From positions 1 to 38,763 of the forward strand of contig JAGOQU010000007.1 in NCBI GenBank assembly GCA_018063165.1: a DNA stretch of 38,763 bases. The letters are read 5' to 3'. Source of the DNA: Minisyncoccota bacterium. GTDB taxonomy: Bacteria; Patescibacteriota; Minisyncoccia; Phycocordibacterales; UBA5272. This document shows, one piece after another, positions 23,912 to 31,389 of this stretch. The translations under genes and the position numbers were made by a program. The stretch's first letter is position 1; every line of letters begins with the position of its first letter. The notes under the pieces were generated by a model, which had not been told where the DNA came from, ran no database searches, and worked only from the letters and a program-made list of their open reading frames with translations.

Positions 23912-24376
23912 ATGAATTTAAAATATATTGGAATTGGGGTTGTTGGTGTTGTTGTGCTTATTACTATTTTTATGGTTAATCAGCCAACTAAAACTAGTGA
24001 TACAAAAACTAATACAAACATAAAAACTATGACAGAACAAAATATTGGTGGTGTTACTGTAGTTGATGAAGTTATCGGAACGGGGGCTACAGCTGTTTCT
24101 GGAAATAAAGTTACCGTACATTATATAGGTACACTTACAAATGGTACTGTGTTTGATGCTTCACGTAATCGAGGTAACGATGGTTTTTCCTTTACTCTTG
24201 GTGCAGGTGAGGTAATACAAGGTTGGGATGTGGGTGTTGCTGGTATGAAAGTTGGAGGAAAGCGTAAACTTACCATTCCACCACAAATGGCATATGGTGA
24301 ACGTGCTATTGGTAATATTATTCCTGCTAATTCAACATTAGTTTTTGAAGTAGAACTTTTAAACACAGGAAAGTAA
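23912..24376 (+). CDS. FKBP-type peptidyl-prolyl isomerase, membrane-anchored
   Basis: 154 aa. Residues ~5-23 are one hydrophobic helix ([17 protein letters not shown]) followed by a Thr/Lys-rich spacer, so the catalytic domain should face the outside. The FKBP domain (~45-153) is complete: [55 protein letters not shown], and [12 protein letters not shown]. It speeds proline isomerisation in exported proteins. Overlapping context with the S51-like gene and a strong terminator 20 bases later define a two-gene operon. Confidence 0.93.
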   Translation: MNLKYIGIGVVGVVVLITIFMVNQPTKTSDTKTNTNIKTMTEQNIGGVTVVDEVIGTGATAVSGNKVTVHYIGTLTNGTVFDASRNRGNDGFSFTLGAGEVIQGWDVGVAGMKVGGKRKLTIPPQMAYGERAIGNIIPANSTLVFEVELLNTGK

Positions 24377-24394
24377 CTTTTAAAAGAATTATAA

Positions 24395-24425
24395 CAAAAA
24401 AAGTGGCTTTAAAAGCCACTTTTTT
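24395..24425 (+). terminator. Intrinsic terminator
   Basis: GTGGCTTT / AAAGCCAC stem, extended by A6/T6 tracts, directly after the FKBP gene. Ends the S51-FKBP operon. Confidence 0.85.
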
Positions 24426-24499
24426 GTTGTTATACCTTATAGTTTGTATAACGCATTAAATATGCACACAGGTAAAGACTACAAGCTACTAGATCTCTC

Positions 24500-24508
24500 T
24501 GATATACT
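24500..24508 (+). promoter_or_regulatory. Extended -10 promoter element (TGA TATACT)
   Basis: Ends six bases before the ATG at 24515, supporting that start over the out-of-frame ATG at 24511 and predicting a leaderless mRNA. Confidence 0.55.
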
Positions 24509-24514
24509 ATATGT

Positions 24515-25459
24515 ATGTTAAAAGTATCAAAAAGTCTTTCTGAGATTGCAGTACTTCGTGGTGGTAAAAAAGATTTTAAATTGTCTTTACAAGAGGGTTT
24601 AGAAGTACTTCAGTCATTAACAAAACTAGGATATCATCCACTTGATGTACTTATTGATTCAGAAGGAGTTTGGACAAGTAAGGGAAAAGCAACAGATGCT
24701 CATCATATATTTACTATAGCTCATACAGTCGTCGATACAACGAGGTCAACTCATGAAGCATATCAAGAACTTGCAAAGAAAATGCATATACCTCTTTTGT
24801 TTTCTCAAGCAAATAAAGTAACTATGGATAGAGAGGATATGTATAGAATACTTCGTCAACAAAATGTTAAGGTACCTAATACATTTACCGTGCGAGCTGC
24901 AGCGCCACTTAAAAATAGCTTGTTTAGAGAATTGTGGTCAAAATATCATACACCACTTATGATTAGACCTCTTAAAAAAACAGAAGGTGCTCCATCTAGA
25001 CTTATAAAATTATTTTCTGATCTTGAGAAAACTATACGTGAATATCATGAAAAGGGTATAGATATGCAAATTCTTACGTATAGAAAAGCTCAGACACATT
25101 CAGTTGCACTATTACCAAAATTTCGTAGAGAAAAAGTATATACACCTCTTTTTGTGGAAACATTTAATGTGCACAATGAGATACCACACAAAGATTCTAT
25201 TGTTCGCCCTCATATGCAGGCACCTCAAATAAAAAAAGATCACATGAAAGCTCTTGCTACTAAGGTGTATGACGCTCTTGATTTACAAGGACCTGCAACT
25301 GTAGATATTATTAGTTATAATAATGATCATGTAGTTGTAAATGTTGACACATCTCCTTCACTTAGAAAAGATGGACGCTTTATGAAAGCGCTTGAGACTA
25401 CCGGTGTTGATGCTGGACATTATATTCATTCACATATTCAAAATGAGCTTGATAGATAA
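24515..25459 (+). CDS. Divergent ATP-grasp protein, D-alanine-D-alanine ligase-like
   Basis: 314 aa, the size of Ddl. The start resembles the Ddl N-domain (IAVLRGGKKDFKLSLQEG for the usual VLFGGxSxEHxVSL). The ATP-grasp core follows (MDREDMYRILRQQNVKVPNTF; YHTPLMIRPLKKTEGAPSRLI). The end matches (LQGPATVDIISYNNDHVVVNVDTSPSL, then GVDAGHYIHSHIQ). Against Ddl, the RVDF Arg is Thr and the metal-binding ExN of 'EVNTxPG' reads NVD. So the enzyme may be inactive as Ddl or use another substrate. Role in cell-wall precursor synthesis is therefore uncertain; fold assignment is good. Confidence 0.7.
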   Translation: MLKVSKSLSEIAVLRGGKKDFKLSLQEGLEVLQSLTKLGYHPLDVLIDSEGVWTSKGKATDAHHIFTIAHTVVDTTRSTHEAYQELAKKMHIPLLFSQANKVTMDREDMYRILRQQNVKVPNTFTVRAAAPLKNSLFRELWSKYHTPLMIRPLKKTEGAPSRLIKLFSDLEKTIREYHEKGIDMQILTYRKAQTHSVALLPKFRREKVYTPLFVETFNVHNEIPHKDSIVRPHMQAPQIKKDHMKALATKVYDALDLQGPATVDIISYNNDHVVVNVDTSPSLRKDGRFMKALETTGVDAGHYIHSHIQNELDR

Positions 25460-25532
25460 AAAGATTTTAAGTATTGTACTAGGGTTACCTTTTATTATTA
25501 TTTTTTTACTTTGGATATTTAAAATAGTATAA
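25443..25532 (+). CDS. Possible 29-aa membrane micro-protein
   Basis: The ATG overlaps the end of the ATP-grasp gene by 17 bases in another frame, and the TAA stop abuts the terminator stem. The product is a short basic start followed by one hydrophobic helix (ILSIVLGLPFIIIFLLWIF). Placement between coding end and terminator favours translation, but at this length chance is possible. Confidence 0.35.
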   Translation: MSLIDKKILSIVLGLPFIIIFLLWIFKIV

Positions 25533-25555
25533 AAACCTACTTTACAGTAGGTTTT
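25532..25555. terminator. Bidirectional intrinsic terminator, 10-bp stem
   Basis: Stems 25532-25541 and 25546-25555 (AAAACCTACT and complement) with a TTAC loop and T6 tail. It serves the ATP-grasp gene on the plus strand and the convergent gene ending at 25559. Confidence 0.85.
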
Positions 25556-25558
25556 TTA

Positions 25559-26029
25559 TTAAATCTTTATTTTTTTGTTTAATAGATTATTAGCTAAAGA
25601 AATTATCTCTAGTAATTCTTCTGTTTCAACTTTTCTACGTATTTTTTCTCCGAGTTCAGGATTAGTTAAGTAGTGTGTTCCGCCTGTATGAAGAGACTCT
25701 CCTTTTGTTGGTATAAGAAATGGCATAGCACTTAAAAAACCCAATGGACATGTTTCTAGTATTGTATTATCTGGTGTTAAAAGCCAAGAATGCTCTGTTC
25801 TTGTTACTATATATGATGAAGCATATATATTAGTTAAACCAAGATAGTGTCCATCAATTACACGTAGTTCAGGGATATTATGTGCAAGTATTCTAGTTAA
25901 GGAGTGACATGTAAGTAAAAGTTCATTTATTAAATAGAGTTCAAAATTAAAAATAAATTCAGTTATTTTTTTACATAGAGTAATATCTTGTTCTGTTATA
26001 TATTTAGTTATTTCCGGTCTTTCTATCAT
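25559..26029 (-). CDS. Conserved-type protein with papain/transglutaminase-like Cys-His layout, 156 aa
   Basis: Cys41 lies at the start of a helix (LLLTCHSLTRILAH), followed by RVIDGHYLGL, then TEHSWLLTPDNTILETCPLG, where His80 and Asp87 could complete a Cys-His-Asp triad. The order Cys-helix, G-x-Y, H-S-W-L, 'dG-x-I-x-D-like' is what small papain/transglutaminase-like hydrolases show. No signal peptide, so cytoplasmic. A GGA-containing purine run precedes the ATG. Fold and triad are inference, not proven by homology here. Confidence 0.6.
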   Translation of the reverse strand: MIERPEITKYITEQDITLCKKITEFIFNFELYLINELLLTCHSLTRILAHNIPELRVIDGHYLGLTNIYASSYIVTRTEHSWLLTPDNTILETCPLGFLSAMPFLIPTKGESLHTGGTHYLTNPELGEKIRRKVETEELLEIISLANNLLNKKIKI

Positions 26030-26093
26030 TTACTTTTTCCTTTTCAAAAATATGTTTCTTTTCTGATACTATATGTTTTTTAAAAAGAAGTCA

Positions 26094-26137
26094 AAAGTAA
26101 AAACCGCCCCTCTGGTAAGTATGGCGGTTTTTACTTT
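26094..26137 (-). terminator. Intrinsic terminator, 15-bp stem
   Basis: Stems 26094-26108 and 26123-26137 (core ACCGCC/GGCGGT) with a 14-base loop. It ends the DUF1508 transcript on the minus strand and insulates the next minus-strand gene. Confidence 0.8.
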
Positions 26138-26197
26138 CTTCTTATATTACAAAAAGCAATTAAGAGACGTCTTTGTTTGATGCGTTACGGTTGCTTC

Positions 26198-26521
26198 TTA
26201 GGCATTCACACCAACAACTTTTTTGGTAGCTGGCTTTTTTGTGATTACCTCCGACGCCGCCGCCTTTTCCACAACCTTCTTTCCTGTTACAGAAATCGGC
26301 TGCTTCCCAGTTGTTTTTGAAGCCGCATCTGCTTTTTTATCGGCATCAACGAGAACGGCTTTAGATACCCATTCTGATAACTTCTTCACTTGCATCATGG
26401 CAACTGCTTTCTTCTCAAACTTTTCAGAAGAGACGATTAGTTTACCTTCGCGAGAAAGGAGTTTAAATTGGTAGAGGCCTTTCTTGTCTTTATAGACTTC
26501 AAGGATTGTCGTTTTTGACAT
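26198..26521 (-). CDS. DUF1508-like protein with Lys/Ala-rich tail, 107 aa
   Basis: Start at ATG 26521 (MSKTTILEVYKDKKG); a longer frame to 26575 would include the promoter and is unlikely. Residues ~4-55 resemble DUF1508 (YegP type): EVYKDKKGLYQFKLLSREGKLIVSSEKFEKKAVAMMQV. Residues ~60-107 are a low-complexity Lys/Ala/Val/Thr tail (KKADAASK, KKPATKK), histone-like and probably disordered. The gene is visibly richer in G+C (GACGCCGCCGCC on the plus strand) than its surroundings. Function unknown; the basic tail suggests nucleic-acid contact. Confidence 0.65.
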   Translation of the reverse strand: MSKTTILEVYKDKKGLYQFKLLSREGKLIVSSEKFEKKAVAMMQVKKLSEWVSKAVLVDADKKADAASKTTGKQPISVTGKKVVEKAAASEVITKKPATKKVVGVNA

Positions 26522-26565
26522 TCTTTTTCTATTAAAAGCTGATAATGAAACAACTGTCTTCCTAT

Positions 26566-26574
26566 AGTGTAACA
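26566..26574 (-). promoter_or_regulatory. Extended -10 promoter element (TGT TACACT), minus strand
   Basis: Lies 44 bases upstream of the DUF1508-like start and inside the longer alternative frame, which argues for the 26521 start. Confidence 0.45.
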
Positions 26575-26651
26575 ACTCAGCGTGATATACTCAAGTAAAA
26601 GTAAGAGAGTTATTCACACCTTGTCTTTTTATACGTATTAGTTATGATTTT

Positions 26652-27461
26652 ATGGATAGTAATAAAGAAATGAAAAATAATAAAGATGCTATTTTTATAA
26701 AAAAAGTAATTTCTTTTTATAATAGAAATGGTAGACATACATTAGCTTGGAGAAAAAATATTACAGCTTATAAAATTCTTGTAAGTGAAATAATGTTACA
26801 ACAAACACAGGTATCTCGTGTTGTTCCAAAATTTGACATGTGGATGAATCTTTACCCAACTCTTGCATCTTTACGTGAAGCAACTTTAACAGATATTTTA
26901 ATTCTTTGGCAGGGGCTTGGGTATCAAAGACGTGCTAAAGCTTTACATGATATAGCTAAAGAATACAAAATAATACCTAAAGATTTTGAATCATTATGCA
27001 AATTACCTTCAGTTGGTACGTATACCGCATCAGCAGTATGTGCATTTGCTTATGATGCTTTTAGTTATCCTATGATTGAGACAAATATTCGCACTGCTTT
27101 AATTGAAACATTTCATAAAGATAAAAAAGAAATTAATGATGACATTTTACGTGAAGATTTAAAAAGAATTGTACAAAATGTTTTAATTCAAAATATGGGT
27201 GCCAGAAAATGGTATTACGCGTTAATGGATTATGGTGCGTATTTGAAAGAGATAAAAATTTCACATAATGATAAAAGTGCTCATTATAGTAATCAAAAAG
27301 TATACAAAGGATCAGATCGTGAACTTAGAGCAAAAATACTTTTTGCTATTACTCATAAAGAAAAAATACCAGTAGATAACAGGACTCAAAAAATTTTAGT
27401 AACACTTAGTAAAGAGGGTTATATTAAAAAAGTAGGAACTACTTTTAGCATTAAAGAATAG
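26652..27461 (+). CDS. mutY: A/G-specific adenine glycosylase-like protein, without Fe-S cluster
   Basis: 269 aa, against ~350 for MutY. The N-terminal glycosylase matches: HTLAWRKNITAYKILVSEIMLQQTQVSRVVPKF, with Glu46 (the E of SEIMLQQTQ), LWQGLGYQRRAKALHDIA, and the helix-hairpin-helix LPSVGTYTASAV (118-129). The catalytic Asp segment reads MIETNIRTAL (141-150), with Glu143 for Asp. After ALMDYGAYLKE, where MutY has four cluster Cys, none remain, and the NUDIX-like 8-oxoG recognition domain is missing. It would remove adenine opposite 8-oxoguanine; the missing parts make specificity uncertain. Only plus-strand gene in the surrounding minus-strand block. Confidence 0.8.
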   Translation: MDSNKEMKNNKDAIFIKKVISFYNRNGRHTLAWRKNITAYKILVSEIMLQQTQVSRVVPKFDMWMNLYPTLASLREATLTDILILWQGLGYQRRAKALHDIAKEYKIIPKDFESLCKLPSVGTYTASAVCAFAYDAFSYPMIETNIRTALIETFHKDKKEINDDILREDLKRIVQNVLIQNMGARKWYYALMDYGAYLKEIKISHNDKSAHYSNQKVYKGSDRELRAKILFAITHKEKIPVDNRTQKILVTLSKEGYIKKVGTTFSIKE

Positions 27462-27472
27462 TTTTTTAAAAA

Positions 27473-28162
27473 TTATTTAACGCCACATTCTGTAAGTAAT
27501 ACGTCAATTTGTTTTTGTGTAAGAATATGTGCTGTTCCCGATTTTAATCCTCTTAAAACAAAAGACATAATACGAACTCTCTTTAGTGACAGTACTGTTA
27601 AATTGAGTGCATTAAGCATACGACGTATTTCATGTTTTTTACCCTCAGTTAAAATTATTCTAAGTGAATAACCTTCATTATATATTGCAACAGATTTTAC
27701 AGGTGCATATTGTGTTTCTTGGGTATAGATACCTTTTTTAAGTAATGTGATAACTCTAGGTGTTGCTTTTTCTCTTACAACAACTTCATACTCTTTTTCT
27801 CTACCATATTTTGGATTAAGGAGAGCATCAACAACACGGTAATCATTGCTGTAAAGAAGTAGACCTTCACTTTCTTTATCTAGTCTTCCTAACGGTTCAC
27901 AATTAGGTATGAGTTCATTTTTACCAGTTATTTCACCTCGAGGTTTATGGTAGAGTGCGTATACCAGATCTTTTGCTATTTGTTTTACATGTACAGTATC
28001 TCCTTGTTTTACTTTGTCACCCAATGTTGCAGGTTTATTGTTGATGGTTATATAATTTTTTGTAATATAATCATCAATAAGACGTCTAGACCCTATACCA
28101 GCATCACGTAAGAATGTATTTATTCTCGTTGGAGTTTTTGTAGTTACTTTTATTTCTTTCAT
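27473..28162 (-). CDS. RsuA/RluB-family pseudouridine synthase
   Basis: 229 aa. N-terminal S4 RNA-binding domain (RINTFLRDAGIGSRRLIDDYI...VKQGDTVHV, ~13-58), then the catalytic domain with PRGEITG and the signature GRLDKESEGLLLYSND, Asp95 being the nucleophile, followed by KYGREKEYEVVV and LTEGKKHEIRRMLNAL. It isomerises a uridine in rRNA (16S or 23S; family members RsuA, RluB, RluE, RluF cannot be told apart here). It starts five bases after the MFS stop, so the two share an operon. Confidence 0.9.
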   Translation of the reverse strand: MKEIKVTTKTPTRINTFLRDAGIGSRRLIDDYITKNYITINNKPATLGDKVKQGDTVHVKQIAKDLVYALYHKPRGEITGKNELIPNCEPLGRLDKESEGLLLYSNDYRVVDALLNPKYGREKEYEVVVREKATPRVITLLKKGIYTQETQYAPVKSVAIYNEGYSLRIILTEGKKHEIRRMLNALNLTVLSLKRVRIMSFVLRGLKSGTAHILTQKQIDVLLTECGVK

Positions 28163-28167
28163 ACTTG

Positions 28168-29349
28168 TTATTTTATATGGTTAGTAGTTTGTTTAATAGT
28201 AAGTGCATGAGACATTCCCCATAGTATAACGCAACCAAGAATAATAAACATTAATTCTGGTGATTGTATAAGAATAGGTGACGCCAAAAATCCAATGGTG
28301 CCTGCTGATATTATTGCAACTCCTCGTATATTCATAAAAAGAGTTGTAAGAGAAGCATCTTCTGGACCAATTTTTTTAAAGAAAAATGAGTATACCATTG
28401 TTTCAGCAAAAGATGTTCCTATGCGTGACATAAGTAGTAGTAACGCCCAAACTCTAATATCTGTACTTTTTATAATTACACATAAGAAGGTGCTTATTGT
28501 CATTATTATCAGGCCTATAATTAAAATATTTTTTTCTTCATGTTTAGAGTCAGCTAGTATACCAAGTTCATAAGGAAGTATAACTAGAGGTATAAGTGCT
28601 ATTGGTAAAATATAAGAAAGGTAACTAGTAAGAGGGATGCCTATAGTTGCTAGATACATTGGTGAATAAATTATCATTACGGAATAAAAAAATTCGATAA
28701 CAAAATCAGCAATAAAGATAGATTTTAAATTTTTATTTTTTGTTACTTTTTTTATAGCACCAAAAATATCTACACTGGTATATGCTGGTTCTTGTATATG
28801 TGTAAGATATTTGTGAAGAAAATATAAAAATGGCACAAGTACAAGAGATGCAACAATATAAAGAACTTTAAAAGAAGAATGAGAAAGTATAGCACCTCCT
28901 ATCATAGGTGAAATTAAAACACCCGCACTTAGTATTGCAAGAAAGAGACCTCGAATACTTCCTGTCTCAGCATGTTTACTAAAACTCTCAATAAAAATAT
29001 TAAGACAAATATATAGAAAAGATTGTAATACGGTATGTATTATAAAAAATAACGCTATAATATAAAGATTTTCTGTTATAGCAAATGTTATAGTAGCTAT
29101 GATTTCAGCAATAACTAAGAAGAATGTATACCTATATGTGTGAAATTTTTTAATAGACTTTGTAATTGTAAGTGAAGCAAGAAGTGTTGCGATACTTCCA
29201 AATGTATAAAGAATACTTACTGTACCTGAATTAAAATATGTGTGAAGAAAAGTTGATGTTGCATATAATGGAATAGCATAATGAAGTGCAAAAAGAATAG
29301 TAAGCATGTATGTTACAACAAGAAGTTTATTTCGAAGAATAGAATGCAT
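28168..29349 (-). CDS. Major facilitator superfamily transporter
   Basis: 393 aa, dominated by about 12 hydrophobic segments in two halves around a central charged loop (KYLTHIQEPAYTSVDIFGAIKKVTKNKN). An MFS-type A motif equivalent is visible as GSIATLLASLTITKSIKKF after the second segment. Substrate unknown; the family includes drug and sugar exporters. It is the first gene of a two-gene unit with the pseudouridine synthase, probably joined only by position. An extended -10 element lies 11 bases upstream. Confidence 0.85.
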   Translation of the reverse strand: MHSILRNKLLVVTYMLTILFALHYAIPLYATSTFLHTYFNSGTVSILYTFGSIATLLASLTITKSIKKFHTYRYTFFLVIAEIIATITFAITENLYIIALFFIIHTVLQSFLYICLNIFIESFSKHAETGSIRGLFLAILSAGVLISPMIGGAILSHSSFKVLYIVASLVLVPFLYFLHKYLTHIQEPAYTSVDIFGAIKKVTKNKNLKSIFIADFVIEFFYSVMIIYSPMYLATIGIPLTSYLSYILPIALIPLVILPYELGILADSKHEEKNILIIGLIIMTISTFLCVIIKSTDIRVWALLLLMSRIGTSFAETMVYSFFFKKIGPEDASLTTLFMNIRGVAIISAGTIGFLASPILIQSPELMFIILGCVILWGMSHALTIKQTTNHIK

Positions 29350-29360
29350 ACGTATATTTT

Positions 29361-29369
29361 AGTATAACA
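29361..29369 (-). promoter_or_regulatory. Extended -10 promoter element (TGT TATACT), minus strand
   Basis: Minus-strand TGn-TATACT, 11 bases before the MFS ATG at 29349. Fits a very short leader. Confidence 0.5.
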
Positions 29370-29422
29370 AAACATTAGAGAAGAGGCGATCTAGATATCC
29401 AGAGTTTTTAATACATTCTTAT

Positions 29423-29457
29423 ATAAAAAATGGAAGCGGGAAGCTTCCATTTTTTAT
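29423..29457 (-). terminator. Intrinsic terminator, 15-bp stem
   Basis: Stems 29423-29437 and 29443-29457 (AAAAAATGGAAGC and complement) with a five-base loop, directly downstream of the RNase J gene on the minus strand. Confidence 0.85.
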
Positions 29458-29470
29458 GTATAAATATTAT

Positions 29471-31363
29471 TTAAACGCTAATGATTACTGGAATAATCAC
29501 CGGTCGTTTTGCTGTTTTTTGAAGAAGGAACTTTGTGGTTGCTTCAACTACATCTTGTTTCATTTGATCAAGGTTAGCAAAACCACCATGTAAAAGTCCA
29601 TCATCAATAACTTTTTTAGTTAAAAGTCTTGTCTGGTAAAGAAGGTCTTGTGATTCTTTGAGATAAACAAAACCTCGAGAGATAAGATCTGGTGATTTTT
29701 TAAGGATATGGGTGTGACTATCTATGACACCAATAACAACAAACATACCATCTTCAGCTAGTGTCTGTCTGTCTCTCATAACAACATCTTGTATTTTACC
29801 AACAGATGTACCGTCAACAACAATCATTTCTCCTGGTGCAAGTTCCTTTAATTTTGTTATCTTTGTGCCACCATCTTGAATTTCAATAATCATGCCGTTA
29901 TCTGGTATAACTATGTTTTCTTCCATCATGCCAAGTTTACGTTCAAGATCAGCGTGAACACGAAGCATATAGTGATATCCATGAACCGGTATAAAAAATT
30001 TAGGGTGTATTTTTCTGTGAATCCAAACTAGTTCATCTGCATTTGCATGCCCAGAAGAGTGTACATCTGATGTTTTGTAATGAATTATATGAGCACCCAT
30101 ACGAGAAAGCTTATCTTTTAAGTTCTGTACAGCACGTTCATTACCAGGTACAACAGAAGAAGACATAAGTATTGTGTCTCTCGATGTTAACCTTATAAAT
30201 TTATGTGTTTTTGTAGCTATTCTTCCAAGAGCTGCAAATTCTTCACCTTGTTGTCCTGTTGCCAAAATAATAATTTTATTTTCAGGATAATGAGCCATTT
30301 CTTCAAGAGGTATAAGAGTTTCTGGTTTAATTTTAAGCATATTAGCTAGCTTAGAAATTTCAACATTTGTTTTCATGCTTCTTCCTTCAACAACTACTTT
30401 TTTACCATATTTTTCAGCTGTTTCTAGCATGAAAAGCATACGTTCTACCTGAGAAGCAAAAGTACTAATGATAAGTCTTCCTGAAGTCTCACGTATAATA
30501 TTTTCTATATTTTTGTATACAACTGTATCAGAAATAGAAAATCCTGGATTTTCACAGTTGGTGGAGTCACCCATAAGAAGAAGTGTATTTCTTTCTTTAA
30601 ACACCTCGTAACGTTCAACTTCTTCATCTGTTGGTATACCATCATTATGTTCAAGACGTATATCTCCAGTGTGAACAATATCACCATAAGGTGTTTCTAT
30701 TATAATACCCATAGAATCTGGTATTGCATGTGTCACACCAAAAAATCTAACTTTAAGATCCCCAAGGGTAATTGAATCTCCTTTTTCTACAACGTTAATT
30801 GTAAGAGGGGATAGATGAGGGAATTCTTCTTGTCTTTTTCGTATCATGAGAGATGTAAATAGACGTGCATATAGTTGAGGGTTACCAATGCGAGGCATTA
30901 TATAAGGTATTGCTCCTATATGATCAAGATGTCCATGTGTTACTAGAACTCCTTTTATCTTGTGTTTATTTTCCTCTAGATATCGTGTATTTGGTAGGAT
31001 AAAATCAATTCCTGGTGTGTGTTTTTCTGTAAATTGAACACCACAGTCTATTATAAGAATAGTATCCTTATATTCAACCATACTCATATTACGTCCAATT
31101 TCTTCAACACCACCAAAATGAATTATACGTATATCTCCTTCTTTTAGTTTAGGTATATGTCCAAGTTCACTTTTTGGAGATACCGTAGTATCAAATTTTG
31201 GACCAACCATAGAACGTGGAGGTCTGTTGTTTCTCATTCTATTTGTTGAATTGTTTCTGGGTCTTTGTTCTTGCACACGTCTAAAACCTGTTGAAGATTG
31301 AGCTTGTGTATCTTGAGGTAAAGATGTTGGTGTATTTGATTGTGGTGTTATATTTGGGTTCAT
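29471..31363 (-). CDS. rnj: Ribonuclease J
   Basis: 630 aa. Residues 1-75 are a polar, Asn/Gln/Pro/Arg-rich extension with no fold expected. The metallo-beta-lactamase/beta-CASP core begins RIIHFGGVEEIGRNMSMVEY and has the zinc motif THGHLDHIGAIPY, the DSTNCENPG loop, SGRLIISTFASQVERM (beta-CASP) and HSSGHANADELVW, PVHGYHY. A C-terminal domain follows. RNase J is a 5'-3' exonuclease and endonuclease in RNA decay and rRNA processing. It ends the secG-SBP-rnj group (gap 26 bases from the SBP stop). Confidence 0.95.
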   Translation of the reverse strand: MNPNITPQSNTPTSLPQDTQAQSSTGFRRVQEQRPRNNSTNRMRNNRPPRSMVGPKFDTTVSPKSELGHIPKLKEGDIRIIHFGGVEEIGRNMSMVEYKDTILIIDCGVQFTEKHTPGIDFILPNTRYLEENKHKIKGVLVTHGHLDHIGAIPYIMPRIGNPQLYARLFTSLMIRKRQEEFPHLSPLTINVVEKGDSITLGDLKVRFFGVTHAIPDSMGIIIETPYGDIVHTGDIRLEHNDGIPTDEEVERYEVFKERNTLLLMGDSTNCENPGFSISDTVVYKNIENIIRETSGRLIISTFASQVERMLFMLETAEKYGKKVVVEGRSMKTNVEISKLANMLKIKPETLIPLEEMAHYPENKIIILATGQQGEEFAALGRIATKTHKFIRLTSRDTILMSSSVVPGNERAVQNLKDKLSRMGAHIIHYKTSDVHSSGHANADELVWIHRKIHPKFFIPVHGYHYMLRVHADLERKLGMMEENIVIPDNGMIIEIQDGGTKITKLKELAPGEMIVVDGTSVGKIQDVVMRDRQTLAEDGMFVVIGVIDSHTHILKKSPDLISRGFVYLKESQDLLYQTRLLTKKVIDDGLLHGGFANLDQMKQDVVEATTKFLLQKTAKRPVIIPVIISV

Positions 31364-31389
31364 AGTGAGTAATTTATTTTTATAATTTT

